20,225 nucleotides of DNA from Sulfurospirillum sp964466465 (GTDB taxonomy: Bacteria; Campylobacterota; Campylobacteria; Campylobacterales; Sulfurospirillaceae): NCBI GenBank assembly GCA_964466465.1, contig CAYXNJ010000045.1, forward strand, positions 1 to 20,225, in the 5' to 3' direction. The notes below the pieces were generated by a model. That model saw nothing but the letters and a program-made list of their open reading frames with translations, made no database searches and was not told the DNA's origin. The translations under genes were made by a program, and so were the position numbers. Positions 8,046-15,047 of this stretch are shown here, in pieces (the first letter of the stretch is position 1; the number at the start of each line of letters is the position of its first letter).

Positions 8046-9073
8046 CCCATAACCTCAGCGCCATCTTTTCGTACGATGATCGTATCTTCAATACGCACAC
8101 CAAATTGCTCTGGTAAGTAAATGCCTGGTTCTATGGTGAAAACCATGTTTTCTTCAATGATGGTTTCTGAACGTGAGCCAATAACAGGTAGTTCATGGAT
8201 GTCAAGTCCTACACCATGTCCCGTAGAGTGTACAAAATACTTTCCAAAACCTGCTTTATCGATGACATCTCGTGCCGCTTTATCAATCTCTTTGGCTTTT
8301 ACACCAATTTTGACAGCTTTTAAAGCAGCTTCTTGAGCCAATAAAACCGTGTCATACACTTTTTGTTGATGCGCATCTTTGAACTGTTGCTTTTTTTCGA
8401 AATTAAAATGCTCATCAAACACACTTGTTCGTGTGCGATCTGAACAGTAACGTTGATACTTGACTCCTGCATCGAGGAGTACAAGTTCGCCCTTTTGAAG
8501 TGTTTTTCGTGTTGGAAGCGCATGCGGTTTAGCTGCATTAGCACCAAGAGCTACAATTGGCGAAAAACTGAGGTCCAATGCTCCTTTATGTTTAAAAATA
8601 GACTCGGCTTCAAAATGTGCTATCATCTCGTCTATCCCTAAGCCATCGCGTTTTAAAAATTCTCCAAAACGATGAAAAGCATCTCTACCAAAAAGAGCCG
8701 CTTTTTTCAGGATTTCAAGCTCTGTTTCTGTTTTGATGATACGTTTTTGCTGTGAAAAATTAGGTTTTTTTTGAAAATGAATGCTTAGCTTTTCAGAAAA
8801 CGTTGCATAAGCATCTACATTCCATTCTGCTGGGTTATATGCAAGTGATTTGATACCGCTTTTGCGAATCAGCAGACGTGCTGTTTTAAGCAAATCCCGT
8901 CTATCACCTTCCAAAACCGTTGCATTTTTAATGACTTCAGCCGCTTCTGTTGTATAGCGTGCATCGGTAATAAAAAACGCTTCACTTCCCAGCTTTAAAA
9001 AAACTGCGTGATCGCATGAAAAACCGCACTCAAAATAGAGTGCGTTTTCATCTTGGAGAATGTAGTTGTTCAC
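8042..9073 (-). CDS. M24-family aminopeptidase (Xaa-Pro peptidase type)
   Basis: A metallopeptidase of the M24 pita-bread family, about 343 residues from the chosen start. The metal ligands are recognisable: LLDAGVKYQRYCSDRT (two Asp), HSTGHGVGLDIHELP (His), FTIEPGIYLPE (Glu) and GVRIEDTI (Glu). The N-terminal creatinase-like domain is short. Such enzymes remove N-terminal residues next to proline or hydrolyse Xaa-Pro dipeptides in the cytoplasm. The frame extends upstream to a GTG at 9133, which would overlap aroQ by 59 bases. I prefer the GTG at 9073, one base past the aroQ stop, because recognisable domain sequence (NNYILQDENALYFECGFSCD) starts there. Its ribosome-binding site is weak, so coupling to aroQ is likely. 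H. pylori HP1037 occupies the same place. Confidence 0.88.
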   Translation of the reverse strand: MNNYILQDENALYFECGFSCDHAVFLKLGSEAFFITDARYTTEAAEVIKNATVLEGDRRDLLKTARLLIRKSGIKSLAYNPAEWNVDAYATFSEKLSIHFQKKPNFSQQKRIIKTETELEILKKAALFGRDAFHRFGEFLKRDGLGIDEMIAHFEAESIFKHKGALDLSFSPIVALGANAAKPHALPTRKTLQKGELVLLDAGVKYQRYCSDRTRTSVFDEHFNFEKKQQFKDAHQQKVYDTVLLAQEAALKAVKIGVKAKEIDKAARDVIDKAGFGKYFVHSTGHGVGLDIHELPVIGSRSETIIEENMVFTIEPGIYLPEQFGVRIEDTIIVRKDGAEVMG

Positions 9074-9074
9074 G

Positions 9075-9560
9075 TTACGCTTGTGCCGCTTGTTGTTGTG
9101 CTGCTTGAGCTTTACGAAGAGCGTCAAGCTCACCTAACATTTGCATCATTGAGATCATCGCAAGATGGTAACCAAATGGTCCAAAACCACTGATTTGACC
9201 CGTACAAACAGCCGCTGTCATGCTTTTTTGACGGAACTCTTCACGTCTGTAGATATTGCTAATATGTACTTCAATGGCTGGCAAAGAAACAGCACTAATT
9301 GCATCACGAATAGCAATAGATGTATGTGTGTATGCCGCTGGGTTAATGATGATACCATCAGCGTCACCTAAGCACTCTTGAATACGATCAACAATCTCAC
9401 CCTCTAAATTGGATTGAAAAAATTCAATTTCAAAACCATTTTGCTTTGCAACTGCTTCCATTTGAGAGTGAATCTCTTCAAGTTTCATACCGCCATAAAT
9501 GCTTTGCTCACGGTGACCGAGCATATTAAGATTTGGACCTTGGATCACGACAACTTTCAT
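9075..9560 (-). CDS. aroQ: 3-dehydroquinate dehydratase, type II
   Basis: A 161-residue type II dehydroquinase, third step of the shikimate pathway. The family pattern is complete: GPNLNMLGHREQSIYG near the N-terminus with the catalytic Tyr22 and flexible-loop Arg17, IINPAAYTHTS with Asn73 and His79, and EVHISNIYRREEFR with His99 followed by the substrate-contacting arginine. The last ~12 residues (KAQAAQQQAAQA) are an Ala/Gln-rich tail beyond the usual end. The ATG has AAAGGTAACC upstream. It is the first gene of the minus-strand unit, with a -10 box 30 bases before the start. Confidence 0.96.
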   Translation of the reverse strand: MKVVVIQGPNLNMLGHREQSIYGGMKLEEIHSQMEAVAKQNGFEIEFFQSNLEGEIVDRIQECLGDADGIIINPAAYTHTSIAIRDAISAVSLPAIEVHISNIYRREEFRQKSMTAAVCTGQISGFGPFGYHLAMISMMQMLGELDALRKAQAAQQQAAQA

Positions 9561-9589
9561 TGGTTACCTTTTGTTTAAAATTTACTCTT

Positions 9590-9618
9590 ATTATATCAGG
9601 GGTAAGTTTAGGATACAA
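9590..9618 (-). promoter_or_regulatory. Sigma-70-type promoter of the aroQ-flagellar unit
   Basis: On the minus strand TATAAT (9590-9595) is preceded 17 bases upstream by TTGTAT (9613-9618), an acceptable -35. Transcription would start near 9583, about 23 bases before the aroQ ATG. This is the only obvious promoter for the close-packed unit running to position 11; promoters inside genes cannot be excluded. Confidence 0.6.
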
Positions 9619-9619
9619 T
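9614..9619 (+). promoter_or_regulatory. Putative -10 box of the amidohydrolase-sppA unit
   Basis: TACAAT on the plus strand, about 55 bases before the GTG start of the amidohydrolase. It lies almost exactly on the -35 element of the divergent aroQ promoter, so the two polymerases would compete. No clear -35 is seen, which is usual in this phylum. Confidence 0.45.
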
Positions 9620-9623
9620 TACA

Positions 9624-9655
9624 CGAATTTTTCGTTTGAAATCACTCTTTCAAAC
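9624..9655 (+). other. Two adjacent hairpins in the amidohydrolase leader
   Basis: A 4-bp stem CGAA/TTCG (9624-9633 region) is directly followed by a perfect 8-bp stem GTTTGAAA/TTTCAAAC at 9634-9641 and 9648-9655 with loop TCACTC. They sit between the putative -10 box and the AAAGGA ribosome-binding site. No T-tract follows, so this is not a normal terminator. It may be a protein operator or an RNA stability element; the function is unknown. Confidence 0.6.
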
Positions 9656-9674
9656 CTCTCAATAAAGGACACTA

Positions 9675-10901
9675 GTGACTCTTATAACCGCCGATTTTAT
9701 ACTAACCTGTAATGAAGGGTTTGAAATCATTGAAGATGGTGCTATGTTGTTTGATGAACGTATCATCGAAGTAGGTAAATGTGAAGAACTTAAAGCCAAA
9801 CACCCAACTGCAACCATCATGGAAACGCCTCAAAACAGTGTTATTTTGCCAGGACTCATTAATGCACATGTTCACCTAGAATTTAGTGCCAACCAAAGTA
9901 TGCTTCGCTATGGCGATTTTATCGTATGGTTACAATCGGTCATCAAGCACCGAGAAGAACTCAGCGCACTTGCAACAACAGAGCTTATTGGCTCGAAACT
10001 TCAAGAGATGCTTAAAAGTGGTACGACATCATTAGGAGCTATCAGTAGTTTTGGAGCAGACCTAGAAGCATGCGTGCAGGCACCTCAACGTGTCGTTTAC
10101 TTCAATGAAGTATTAGGCTCAGTTCCAAGTGCTGTGGACGCTATGTATGGAGATTTTAGAGGAAGATTAGAGACAAGTAAGGAGTTTAAAAGTGAGCGCT
10201 TTATTCCAGCCGTATCTGTTCATTCACCGTATTCAACGCATCCAATCTTAGCGAAAAAAGCACTGCAAGTTGCCCTTGAAGAAGAGTGTGTTGTCTCTAC
10301 GCATTTTATGGAAAGCCCAGCAGAACGAGCTTGGATCGATGAAGGAAGTGGTGATTTTCAAACCTTCTTTAGCGCGTTTAATCCTCACGCAAAGCCCTTG
10401 TGCTCTGCGCTAGAGTATCTTGAGTTGTTTAAGCAAAACAAAACACTCTTTACACACGCTGTTCAAGCCAACAAAGAAGAGTTAAAAACGATTGCTGACC
10501 AAAAAGCAACACTCACGCATTGCCCTGTTTCCAACCGACTTTTAGGCGTAGGGAAACTGGATCTGGATGCAGTGGAAAAAGCAAATATTAACCTCACGTT
10601 AGGAACAGATGGTCTTAGTTCTAACATCTCTTTGAGTCTTTGGGATGAGATGCGAAGCGCACTTATGATGCATCCACAAAAAGAACTTTCGCATCTGGCA
10701 AAAACACTCCTTCAAAGTGTTACATCTAACGCAGCCCACGCTTTAGGGCTTTCATGTGGCATACTGAAGCAAGGATGTTATAGTGACTTTATCGTAACAA
10801 CGTTACCACAAGCGTGTGAATGTGATGATGTAGCATTACAGCTTATCTTACATACACATCAAACCCATTTAACTTTTATTGACGGAGAAAAACAATGCTA
10901 G
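9675..10901 (+). CDS. mqnF: Amidohydrolase, probable 6-amino-6-deoxyfutalosine deaminase
   Basis: A 408-residue amidohydrolase-superfamily enzyme of the chlorohydrolase/aminodeoxyfutalosine-deaminase group. Metal and catalytic residues are in place: HVH at 65-67, SVHSPYS with His183, STHFMES with His210, THCPVSNR with His282 and GTDGLSSN with Asp312. The closest relatives I recall are H. pylori HP0267, shown to deaminate aminofutalosine in the futalosine menaquinone route, and C. jejuni Cj0067, which is followed by an sppA gene as here. The function is therefore inferred from family and synteny; a related deaminase of other purine-like substrates is the alternative. The start is GTG at 9675 with AAAGGA upstream. 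The end overlaps sppA by 7 bases (ATGCTAG). Confidence 0.8.
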   Translation: MTLITADFILTCNEGFEIIEDGAMLFDERIIEVGKCEELKAKHPTATIMETPQNSVILPGLINAHVHLEFSANQSMLRYGDFIVWLQSVIKHREELSALATTELIGSKLQEMLKSGTTSLGAISSFGADLEACVQAPQRVVYFNEVLGSVPSAVDAMYGDFRGRLETSKEFKSERFIPAVSVHSPYSTHPILAKKALQVALEEECVVSTHFMESPAERAWIDEGSGDFQTFFSAFNPHAKPLCSALEYLELFKQNKTLFTHAVQANKEELKTIADQKATLTHCPVSNRLLGVGKLDLDAVEKANINLTLGTDGLSSNISLSLWDEMRSALMMHPQKELSHLAKTLLQSVTSNAAHALGLSCGILKQGCYSDFIVTTLPQACECDDVALQLILHTHQTHLTFIDGEKQC

Positions 10902-11755
10902 AGCTTATTAAAAAACCTTTTATTTGGATAGGTGCTGTTTTTAACTATATCCAAAATCATTTCAAAACGGTGCTTCTTTTACTCATTCTTATTCTTGTAT
11001 TTGGTTCGCAAGATGAGTTAAAGCATCCTAACCTTGCGGTTGTCAAAATTGAAGGTGAAATCCTCAATGTTGAAGAAATTTTAGAAAATATTGAAGATGC
11101 AACCAAAGATGAAAAAATTAAAGGTGTGCTTTTACAAGTTGATTCACCAGGTGGTGCATTAGCTCCATCCATCGAGCTTTCGATGGCAGTCAAACGCTTA
11201 GCTGAGAAGAAACCTGTCGTAGCATATGCTGCTGGAAGTATGACCAGTGGTAGTTACTATGCCTCTATTTGGGCAAACCATATCATGGCCAATCCAGGGG
11301 CTTTTGTAGGCTCTATCGGTGTGCTTTTCCAAGCTCCTAATGTTGCGGAACTTGCTAAAAAACTAGGCATTTCTGAGCAAATTATTACTGCGGGCGAATA
11401 CAAACAGATGGGAACGTTTACACGTGAATGGACAGCTAAAGAGCGTGGCGCACTTAAAGAACTTATCGATGATGCGTACACGCTTTTTATTACCGATGTA
11501 GCAACTGCGCGTGGACTTAATCTTGCAAAACCAAATGAGTTTGCCAATGCCCAAGTTTTCATCGCAAGCAAAGCACTCAATGTTCATCTTATCGATGAAA
11601 TCGGCTCTATCAATGACGCGAAAACAAAAGTGGAAGAGCTGACAAATGTAAGTCATGCTGTTTGGCAAAAACCTGACAAGATGGATAAATGGATGAAAAA
11701 GTTAGAGAGTAGCTCAAAATTACCTATTTTTAACTTGATGGGGTATCTTCAGTAA
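10895..11755 (+). CDS. sppA: Signal peptide peptidase SppA (S49 family)
   Basis: A 286-residue S49 serine protease of the short, single-domain SppA type, which degrades cleaved signal peptides in the membrane. One N-terminal transmembrane anchor lies at about 24-38 (TVLLLLILILVFG). The Ser-Lys dyad is visible: TSGSYYAS with Ser118 as nucleophile in the usual SGGYY position (the second glycine is Ser here) and GEYKQMG with Lys170. The region VDSPGGALAPS at about 82-92 is the conserved oxyanion-side loop. ATG has GGAG upstream and overlaps the amidohydrolase stop by 7 bases. The same pair is adjacent in C. jejuni as I recall. Confidence 0.92.
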   Translation: MLELIKKPFIWIGAVFNYIQNHFKTVLLLLILILVFGSQDELKHPNLAVVKIEGEILNVEEILENIEDATKDEKIKGVLLQVDSPGGALAPSIELSMAVKRLAEKKPVVAYAAGSMTSGSYYASIWANHIMANPGAFVGSIGVLFQAPNVAELAKKLGISEQIITAGEYKQMGTFTREWTAKERGALKELIDDAYTLFITDVATARGLNLAKPNEFANAQVFIASKALNVHLIDEIGSINDAKTKVEELTNVSHAVWQKPDKMDKWMKKLESSSKLPIFNLMGYLQ

Positions 11756-11769
11756 ATAAGAGAATTCGC

Positions 11770-11775
11770 TATAAT
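11770..11775 (+). promoter_or_regulatory. -10 box of the glutathione peroxidase gene
   Basis: TATAAT 38 bases before the ATG, in the 58-base gap after sppA. The leader contains a strong AAGGAG ribosome-binding site at about 11803-11808. No clear -35 is seen. Confidence 0.5.
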
Positions 11776-11813
11776 TTTTATATTTCCTTTTTACACCCCC
11801 GTAAGGAGTACGT

Positions 11814-12290
11814 ATGAGTATTTACGATTTTGAAGTCAAGACCATCAGCGGTGAAGTCATTTCTATGGATGCTTTTAAAAACAAGGTACTCCTTATCGTC
11901 AATGTTGCAAGTAAATGTGGTTTTACGGAACAATATGCAGGACTTGAAACTTTATACCAAAAGTATAAAGACAAAGGGCTTGTCATCTTGGGTTTCCCTT
12001 GCAATCAGTTTATGAATCAAGAGCCCTTAAATGAAGAAGAGATCAAAAGTTTTTGCTCACTCACATATGGCGTTACATTTCCTATGTTTTCCAAAATCGA
12101 TGTCAATGGCGAAAATACTCATCCACTCTACAAATATCTCAAAGAAGCCAAAAAAGGGCTTTTAGGCAGTGAAGCGATTAAGTGGAATTTCACCAAATTT
12201 TTAGTCGATAAAAATGGTACCGTGATCAACCGTTACGCCCCAGCAACAAAGCCTGAATCGTTAGAAGTGGATATATTACTCTACTTATAA
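11814..12290 (+). CDS. Glutathione peroxidase family thiol peroxidase
   Basis: A 158-residue GPx-family protein. It has the tetrad of the family: Cys35 in NVASKCGFT (cysteine where mammalian enzymes have selenocysteine), Gln65 in FPCNQF, and Trp124-Asn125 in WNFTKF. There is no signal peptide, so it is cytoplasmic. Bacterial cysteine GPx proteins of this length usually reduce peroxides using thioredoxin rather than glutathione; Cys63 and the cysteine near residue 81 are possible resolving residues, which I cannot settle by eye. It has its own -10 box and ribosome-binding site and ends stop-to-stop with the convergent yeiH-type gene. The enterobacterial relative is called BtuE. Confidence 0.92.
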   Translation: MSIYDFEVKTISGEVISMDAFKNKVLLIVNVASKCGFTEQYAGLETLYQKYKDKGLVILGFPCNQFMNQEPLNEEEIKSFCSLTYGVTFPMFSKIDVNGENTHPLYKYLKEAKKGLLGSEAIKWNFTKFLVDKNGTVINRYAPATKPESLEVDILLYL

Positions 12291-13313
12291 ACTCAAAGAA
12301 ACTTTGACGATGTAAAACCCACCAAAGATCAACCATAAAAATAAAATGCTTGCCAAATAGATGGGTTTCATACCCACGTTTTTAAACTTTTCGATGCTCG
12401 TCTCCATCCCCAAAGCACTCATCGCCATCGTCAACAAAAAAGTGTCGATGGCATTGATGTTCGTTATAACGGTTTGAGGTAAAAGATCAAGTGAATTAAA
12501 CCCAGCCATAACAATAAACCATACAGCAAACCAAGGAATCATGATCTTATTTTTCTGTTTTTTTACAATACCGTGTGAACTTTGGAGTAACCAAAGACCC
12601 AAAAATACAAGAAAAGGCGCAAGCATCATTACGCGGATCATTTTAACGATCACCGCTGTTTGAGAAGCTTCTGTGCCTAGGGCATTACCAGCCGCTACAA
12701 CGTGCGCCACTTCATGTAGCGTTCCACCAATGTAAATGCCCATCTGTTGAGGTGTTAAAGGTATCAATCCCATTTTGTAGAGAAATGGATACAAAAACAT
12801 CGCAATCGTTCCAAAGACTACAACCGTTGAGACAGCAATGGCACTTTTATGCGCTTCCGCATTCACTACTGGCTCTGTCGCTAAAACAGCAGCAGCCCCA
12901 CAAATAGAGCTTCCTGCACTGGTAAGTATGGTCGTTTCTTTATCAAGTTTTAGCCATCGTGTCCCTACAAAATAACCAATGATAAATGTAGAAGTCACCA
13001 CCATCGCACTGGTTGCAATGCCCGCAAGTCCTACAGCTTCTATGTTATAAAACGTAATGCGAAAACCATATAAAATAATGCCTAGCCTCAAAAGCGTTTT
13101 CGTTGAAAATAAAATGCCGCTGCACCACTCTTTGGGCAGTTTAGAACGCAAAGTATTGGCATAAATCATCCCCAGCACAATACCAATAATCAAAGAGCTA
13201 ATGCCTAAATGTTTGAAAAAAGAAAACTCAGAGAGGTAGGTTGCGGACATCGCAAAAAGTGCAACAAATAAAATACCACTGAGGGTGTTATTGCGATTTT
13301 CTTTTTGAAACAT
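12285..13313 (-). CDS. YeiH/UPF0324-family membrane protein (putative sulfate exporter family)
   Basis: About 342 residues and roughly ten transmembrane helices, of the UPF0324/YeiH family, annotated as putative anion (sulfate/sulfite) exporters. Recognisable blocks include ISSLIIGIVLGMIYANT, LLRLGIILYGFRITF, SAGSSICGAAAVLATEPVV and the conserved GGTLHEVAHVVAAGNALG. The frame stays open 38 codons further upstream to 13427, but that extension would run over the promoter and the divergent regulator start. I choose the ATG at 13313, which has AAGGA five bases before it and gives the family's usual length. Divergent pairing with a LysR-type gene mirrors yeiH-yeiE of E. coli, where YeiE responds to sulfite. 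Transport substrate is not proven. Confidence 0.88.
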   Translation of the reverse strand: MFQKENRNNTLSGILFVALFAMSATYLSEFSFFKHLGISSLIIGIVLGMIYANTLRSKLPKEWCSGILFSTKTLLRLGIILYGFRITFYNIEAVGLAGIATSAMVVTSTFIIGYFVGTRWLKLDKETTILTSAGSSICGAAAVLATEPVVNAEAHKSAIAVSTVVVFGTIAMFLYPFLYKMGLIPLTPQQMGIYIGGTLHEVAHVVAAGNALGTEASQTAVIVKMIRVMMLAPFLVFLGLWLLQSSHGIVKKQKNKIMIPWFAVWFIVMAGFNSLDLLPQTVITNINAIDTFLLTMAMSALGMETSIEKFKNVGMKPIYLASILFLWLIFGGFYIVKVSLSL

Positions 13314-13337
13314 ATGTGTCCTTAAACTGTTTTGGAA

Positions 13338-13343
13338 ATTATA
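13338..13343 (-). promoter_or_regulatory. -10 box of the yeiH-type gene
   Basis: TATAAT on the minus strand, 24 bases before the chosen ATG. The LysR-type palindrome centred at 13379 would lie about 48 bases upstream of the expected transcription start, a normal activator position for this regulator family. Confidence 0.55.
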
Positions 13344-13370
13344 AAATGTTTCTTTTGACAAGTAAAATAA

Positions 13371-13387
13371 ATTATATTCGTTATAAT
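13371..13387. promoter_or_regulatory. LysR-type operator palindrome
   Basis: ATTATA-TTCGT-TATAAT is a perfect 6-bp inverted repeat with a 5-base spacer and contains the T-N11-A pattern of LysR-type sites. It lies in the 102-base divergent gap. Its right half is also a TATAAT -10 box for the regulator gene (13382-13387), so binding would repress the regulator while sitting in an activating position for yeiH. Confidence 0.55.
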
Positions 13388-13415
13388 CATAAATATTTTT
13401 AATGATGGAGCTCGT

Positions 13416-14297
13416 ATGACCTTTCAAGAGCTAAGACTTTTTTACTACCTTTGTGAAGATTCGCATATCTCTAACTTAGCACAACAACTAGGTATTACCC
13501 AATCAGCTATTTCTCTTTCTATCAAATCCCTCGAATCTCAAATCGGAGAGCCTCTTTTTGATCGCATTGGTAAAAAACTCATTCTTAATGAAACAGGAAG
13601 GCTTTTTAAAGAAAAAACCTATTCACATTTTTTAGCTCTCAATGATGCTGAAAACTTTTTCAAGAAAGACAAAATATCGGGTATTTTAACCATTGCTTCT
13701 AGTAAAACGATCGGTGATTTCATCACACCTCATATTGTATTTGATTTTCTGACACAGCATGAACATGTCAATATCCACAAAGACATTCAAAATTCTGCAC
13801 AGATTATTCATATGCTTAAGAATGGGCTTATTGATATGGGGTTTATCGAATCATCGTGTGATGAGATTGATCTCATTAAAGAGCCTATAGGTAATGATGA
13901 GCTTATCGTTGTGAGCAGTGATTCGTGTCTTGGGGAGGGAGATTTTTTCATTGATGAACTGTTTCATAAAAAATGGATTTTGCGGGAAAAAGGTTCAGGA
14001 ACGAGAGAAATCTTTTTGGAAGCACTGGGTGACATCGCAAAAGAGCTCAATATTTTTATGGAGTTTTCAGAATTTGAAGAGGCAAAAACCATTTTACTGA
14101 GCAATCCTCAGACCATTACCTGCCTCTCAAGGGTTGCGGTTGAAAATGAACTCAAACGTGGAGAGCTCTTTGAAGTGAAATTGGTCAATTTAAAAATTGA
14201 CCGTACTTTTTATCTTATTTATCACAAAAATAAATACCACACCAAGCTTTTTAGTCTCTTCAAAGAGTTCCTCCACACAAAGACAAAGCACACATAA
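13416..14297 (+). CDS. LysR-type transcriptional regulator
   Basis: A 293-residue LysR-family regulator. The N-terminal winged helix-turn-helix occupies about residues 1-60 (LRLFYYLCEDSHISNLAQQL, then TQSAISLSIKSLESQIGEPL and FDRIGKKLILNETG). The effector-binding domain follows from about 90 to 290. Domain start SGILTIASSKTIGDF and the GSGTREIF segment are typical of the CysB/YeiE-like subgroup that binds small anions. Start ATG has GGAG five bases upstream. The gene is divergent from the YeiH-type transporter and most likely controls it and itself. The inducing anion is unknown; sulfite or a related sulfur species is inference from the E. coli pair. Confidence 0.9.
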   Translation: MTFQELRLFYYLCEDSHISNLAQQLGITQSAISLSIKSLESQIGEPLFDRIGKKLILNETGRLFKEKTYSHFLALNDAENFFKKDKISGILTIASSKTIGDFITPHIVFDFLTQHEHVNIHKDIQNSAQIIHMLKNGLIDMGFIESSCDEIDLIKEPIGNDELIVVSSDSCLGEGDFFIDELFHKKWILREKGSGTREIFLEALGDIAKELNIFMEFSEFEEAKTILLSNPQTITCLSRVAVENELKRGELFEVKLVNLKIDRTFYLIYHKNKYHTKLFSLFKEFLHTKTKHT

Positions 14298-14316
14298 GCA
14301 CTCAGCCTATGTGCTT
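14296..14316. terminator. Weak hairpin between convergent lysR and ribB
   Basis: AAGCAC/GTGCTT, 6-bp stem with 9-base loop, in the 25-base gap between the two convergent stops. An alternative pairing CACATA/TATGTG overlaps it. It has no T-tract on either side, so a terminator role is tentative. Confidence 0.3.
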
Positions 14317-14322
14317 CATCGT

Positions 14323-14958
14323 TTAAATATGATGCTCTTTACGATACGCGATGATCTCATCAATACTTACAATAGGAAAACCGTACTGTTTCGCGAAATC
14401 ATCAATCGCATCGCCGACTGCCATCGTACCATCAGGATTGGTTAGCTCACACAAAACAGCATAGGGAGAAAGGTTGGAGAGTCGCATCAAATCGACCGAT
14501 GCCTCCGTATGTCCCTCACGTTCTAAAACACCATTTTTTCGAGCTCTTAGAGGAAAAACATGACCCGGAGAGACTATTTTCGCTTTACCTTCAGGATGAA
14601 TAGCTGCTTTAATAGTCGTGACCCTATCTTTTGCACTGACGCCTGTGGTAACATCATCTTTTGCTTCAATAGAAACCGTAAAGCCTGTATGAAATTTGGA
14701 TTGGTTGTGGGTGACCATCATGGGGAGAGAAAGTTCATCGACCTTTTCAGGTGGTAAACATAAGCAGACAATGCCACTGCATTCACGAATAAGAAGCGCC
14801 ATTTGCTCTGTACTTAATGAGCCAGCATGAAAGATGATGTCCGCTTCATTCTCGCGGTCATGTCTATCCAAAACGATAACACCGCTTTGGTTTTGAAGCG
14901 AAGCAAGAGCTTGCTTAACATTGTGGTGAAGGGAAACTCCCTTACAAATTTGATTCAT
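14323..14958 (-). CDS. ribB: 3,4-dihydroxy-2-butanone 4-phosphate synthase
   Basis: A 211-residue stand-alone RibB, which converts ribulose 5-phosphate to 3,4-dihydroxy-2-butanone 4-phosphate and formate for riboflavin synthesis. Catalytic and metal-binding motifs are DRHDRENEAD (31-40), the conserved HTGFTVSIEAKDDVTTGVSA block, PGHVFPLRA and the REGHTEASVDL segment with the metal-binding His. The length matches monofunctional enzymes such as E. coli RibB, with no fused GTP cyclohydrolase II (RibA) domain. The ATG has AGGAG seven bases upstream, part of which can pair in a small hairpin. Expression is very probably controlled by the FMN riboswitch directly upstream. Confidence 0.96.
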   Translation of the reverse strand: MNQICKGVSLHHNVKQALASLQNQSGVIVLDRHDRENEADIIFHAGSLSTEQMALLIRECSGIVCLCLPPEKVDELSLPMMVTHNQSKFHTGFTVSIEAKDDVTTGVSAKDRVTTIKAAIHPEGKAKIVSPGHVFPLRARKNGVLEREGHTEASVDLMRLSNLSPYAVLCELTNPDGTMAVGDAIDDFAKQYGFPIVSIDEIIAYRKEHHI

Positions 14959-14961
14959 GGG

Positions 14962-14981
14962 TTACTCCTAGGAATGAGTAA
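14962..14981 (-). promoter_or_regulatory. Hairpin sequestering the ribB ribosome-binding site
   Basis: In the ribB mRNA TTACTC and GAGTAA form a 6-bp stem (14976-14981 with 14962-14967) around an 8-base loop. The AGGAG Shine-Dalgarno (14965-14969) lies half in the loop and half in the 3' arm. No T-tract terminator is seen between riboswitch and gene, so control of translation initiation is likely. Confidence 0.5.
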
Positions 14982-15047
14982 ACTTACCAGAATCAGGGCG
15001 TATTTAAATATAGGCACCAGACTTTGTCATAAACAATGGCAATATGG

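Noticed and set aside
9074..9133. Upstream extension of the M24 peptidase to a GTG at 9133
   Set aside because: It would overlap aroQ by 59 bases, and the extra residues are basic, low-complexity read-through of the aroQ Ala/Gln tail region.
12293..12307. TCAAAG-AAA-CTTTGA hairpin near the convergent gpx and yeiH ends
   Set aside because: It lies within the yeiH coding end, has no T-tract on either strand and has only a 6-bp stem; I do not call it a terminator.
13314..13427. Upstream extension of the yeiH-type protein by 38 residues
   Set aside because: The region contains the promoter, the palindrome and the divergent regulator start, and the ATG at 13313 has a proper ribosome-binding site and gives the usual family length.
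14197..14445. Plus-strand open frame over the lysR end and ribB end
   Set aside because: It is out of frame with lysR and antisense to ribB, with no ribosome-binding site or family signature.
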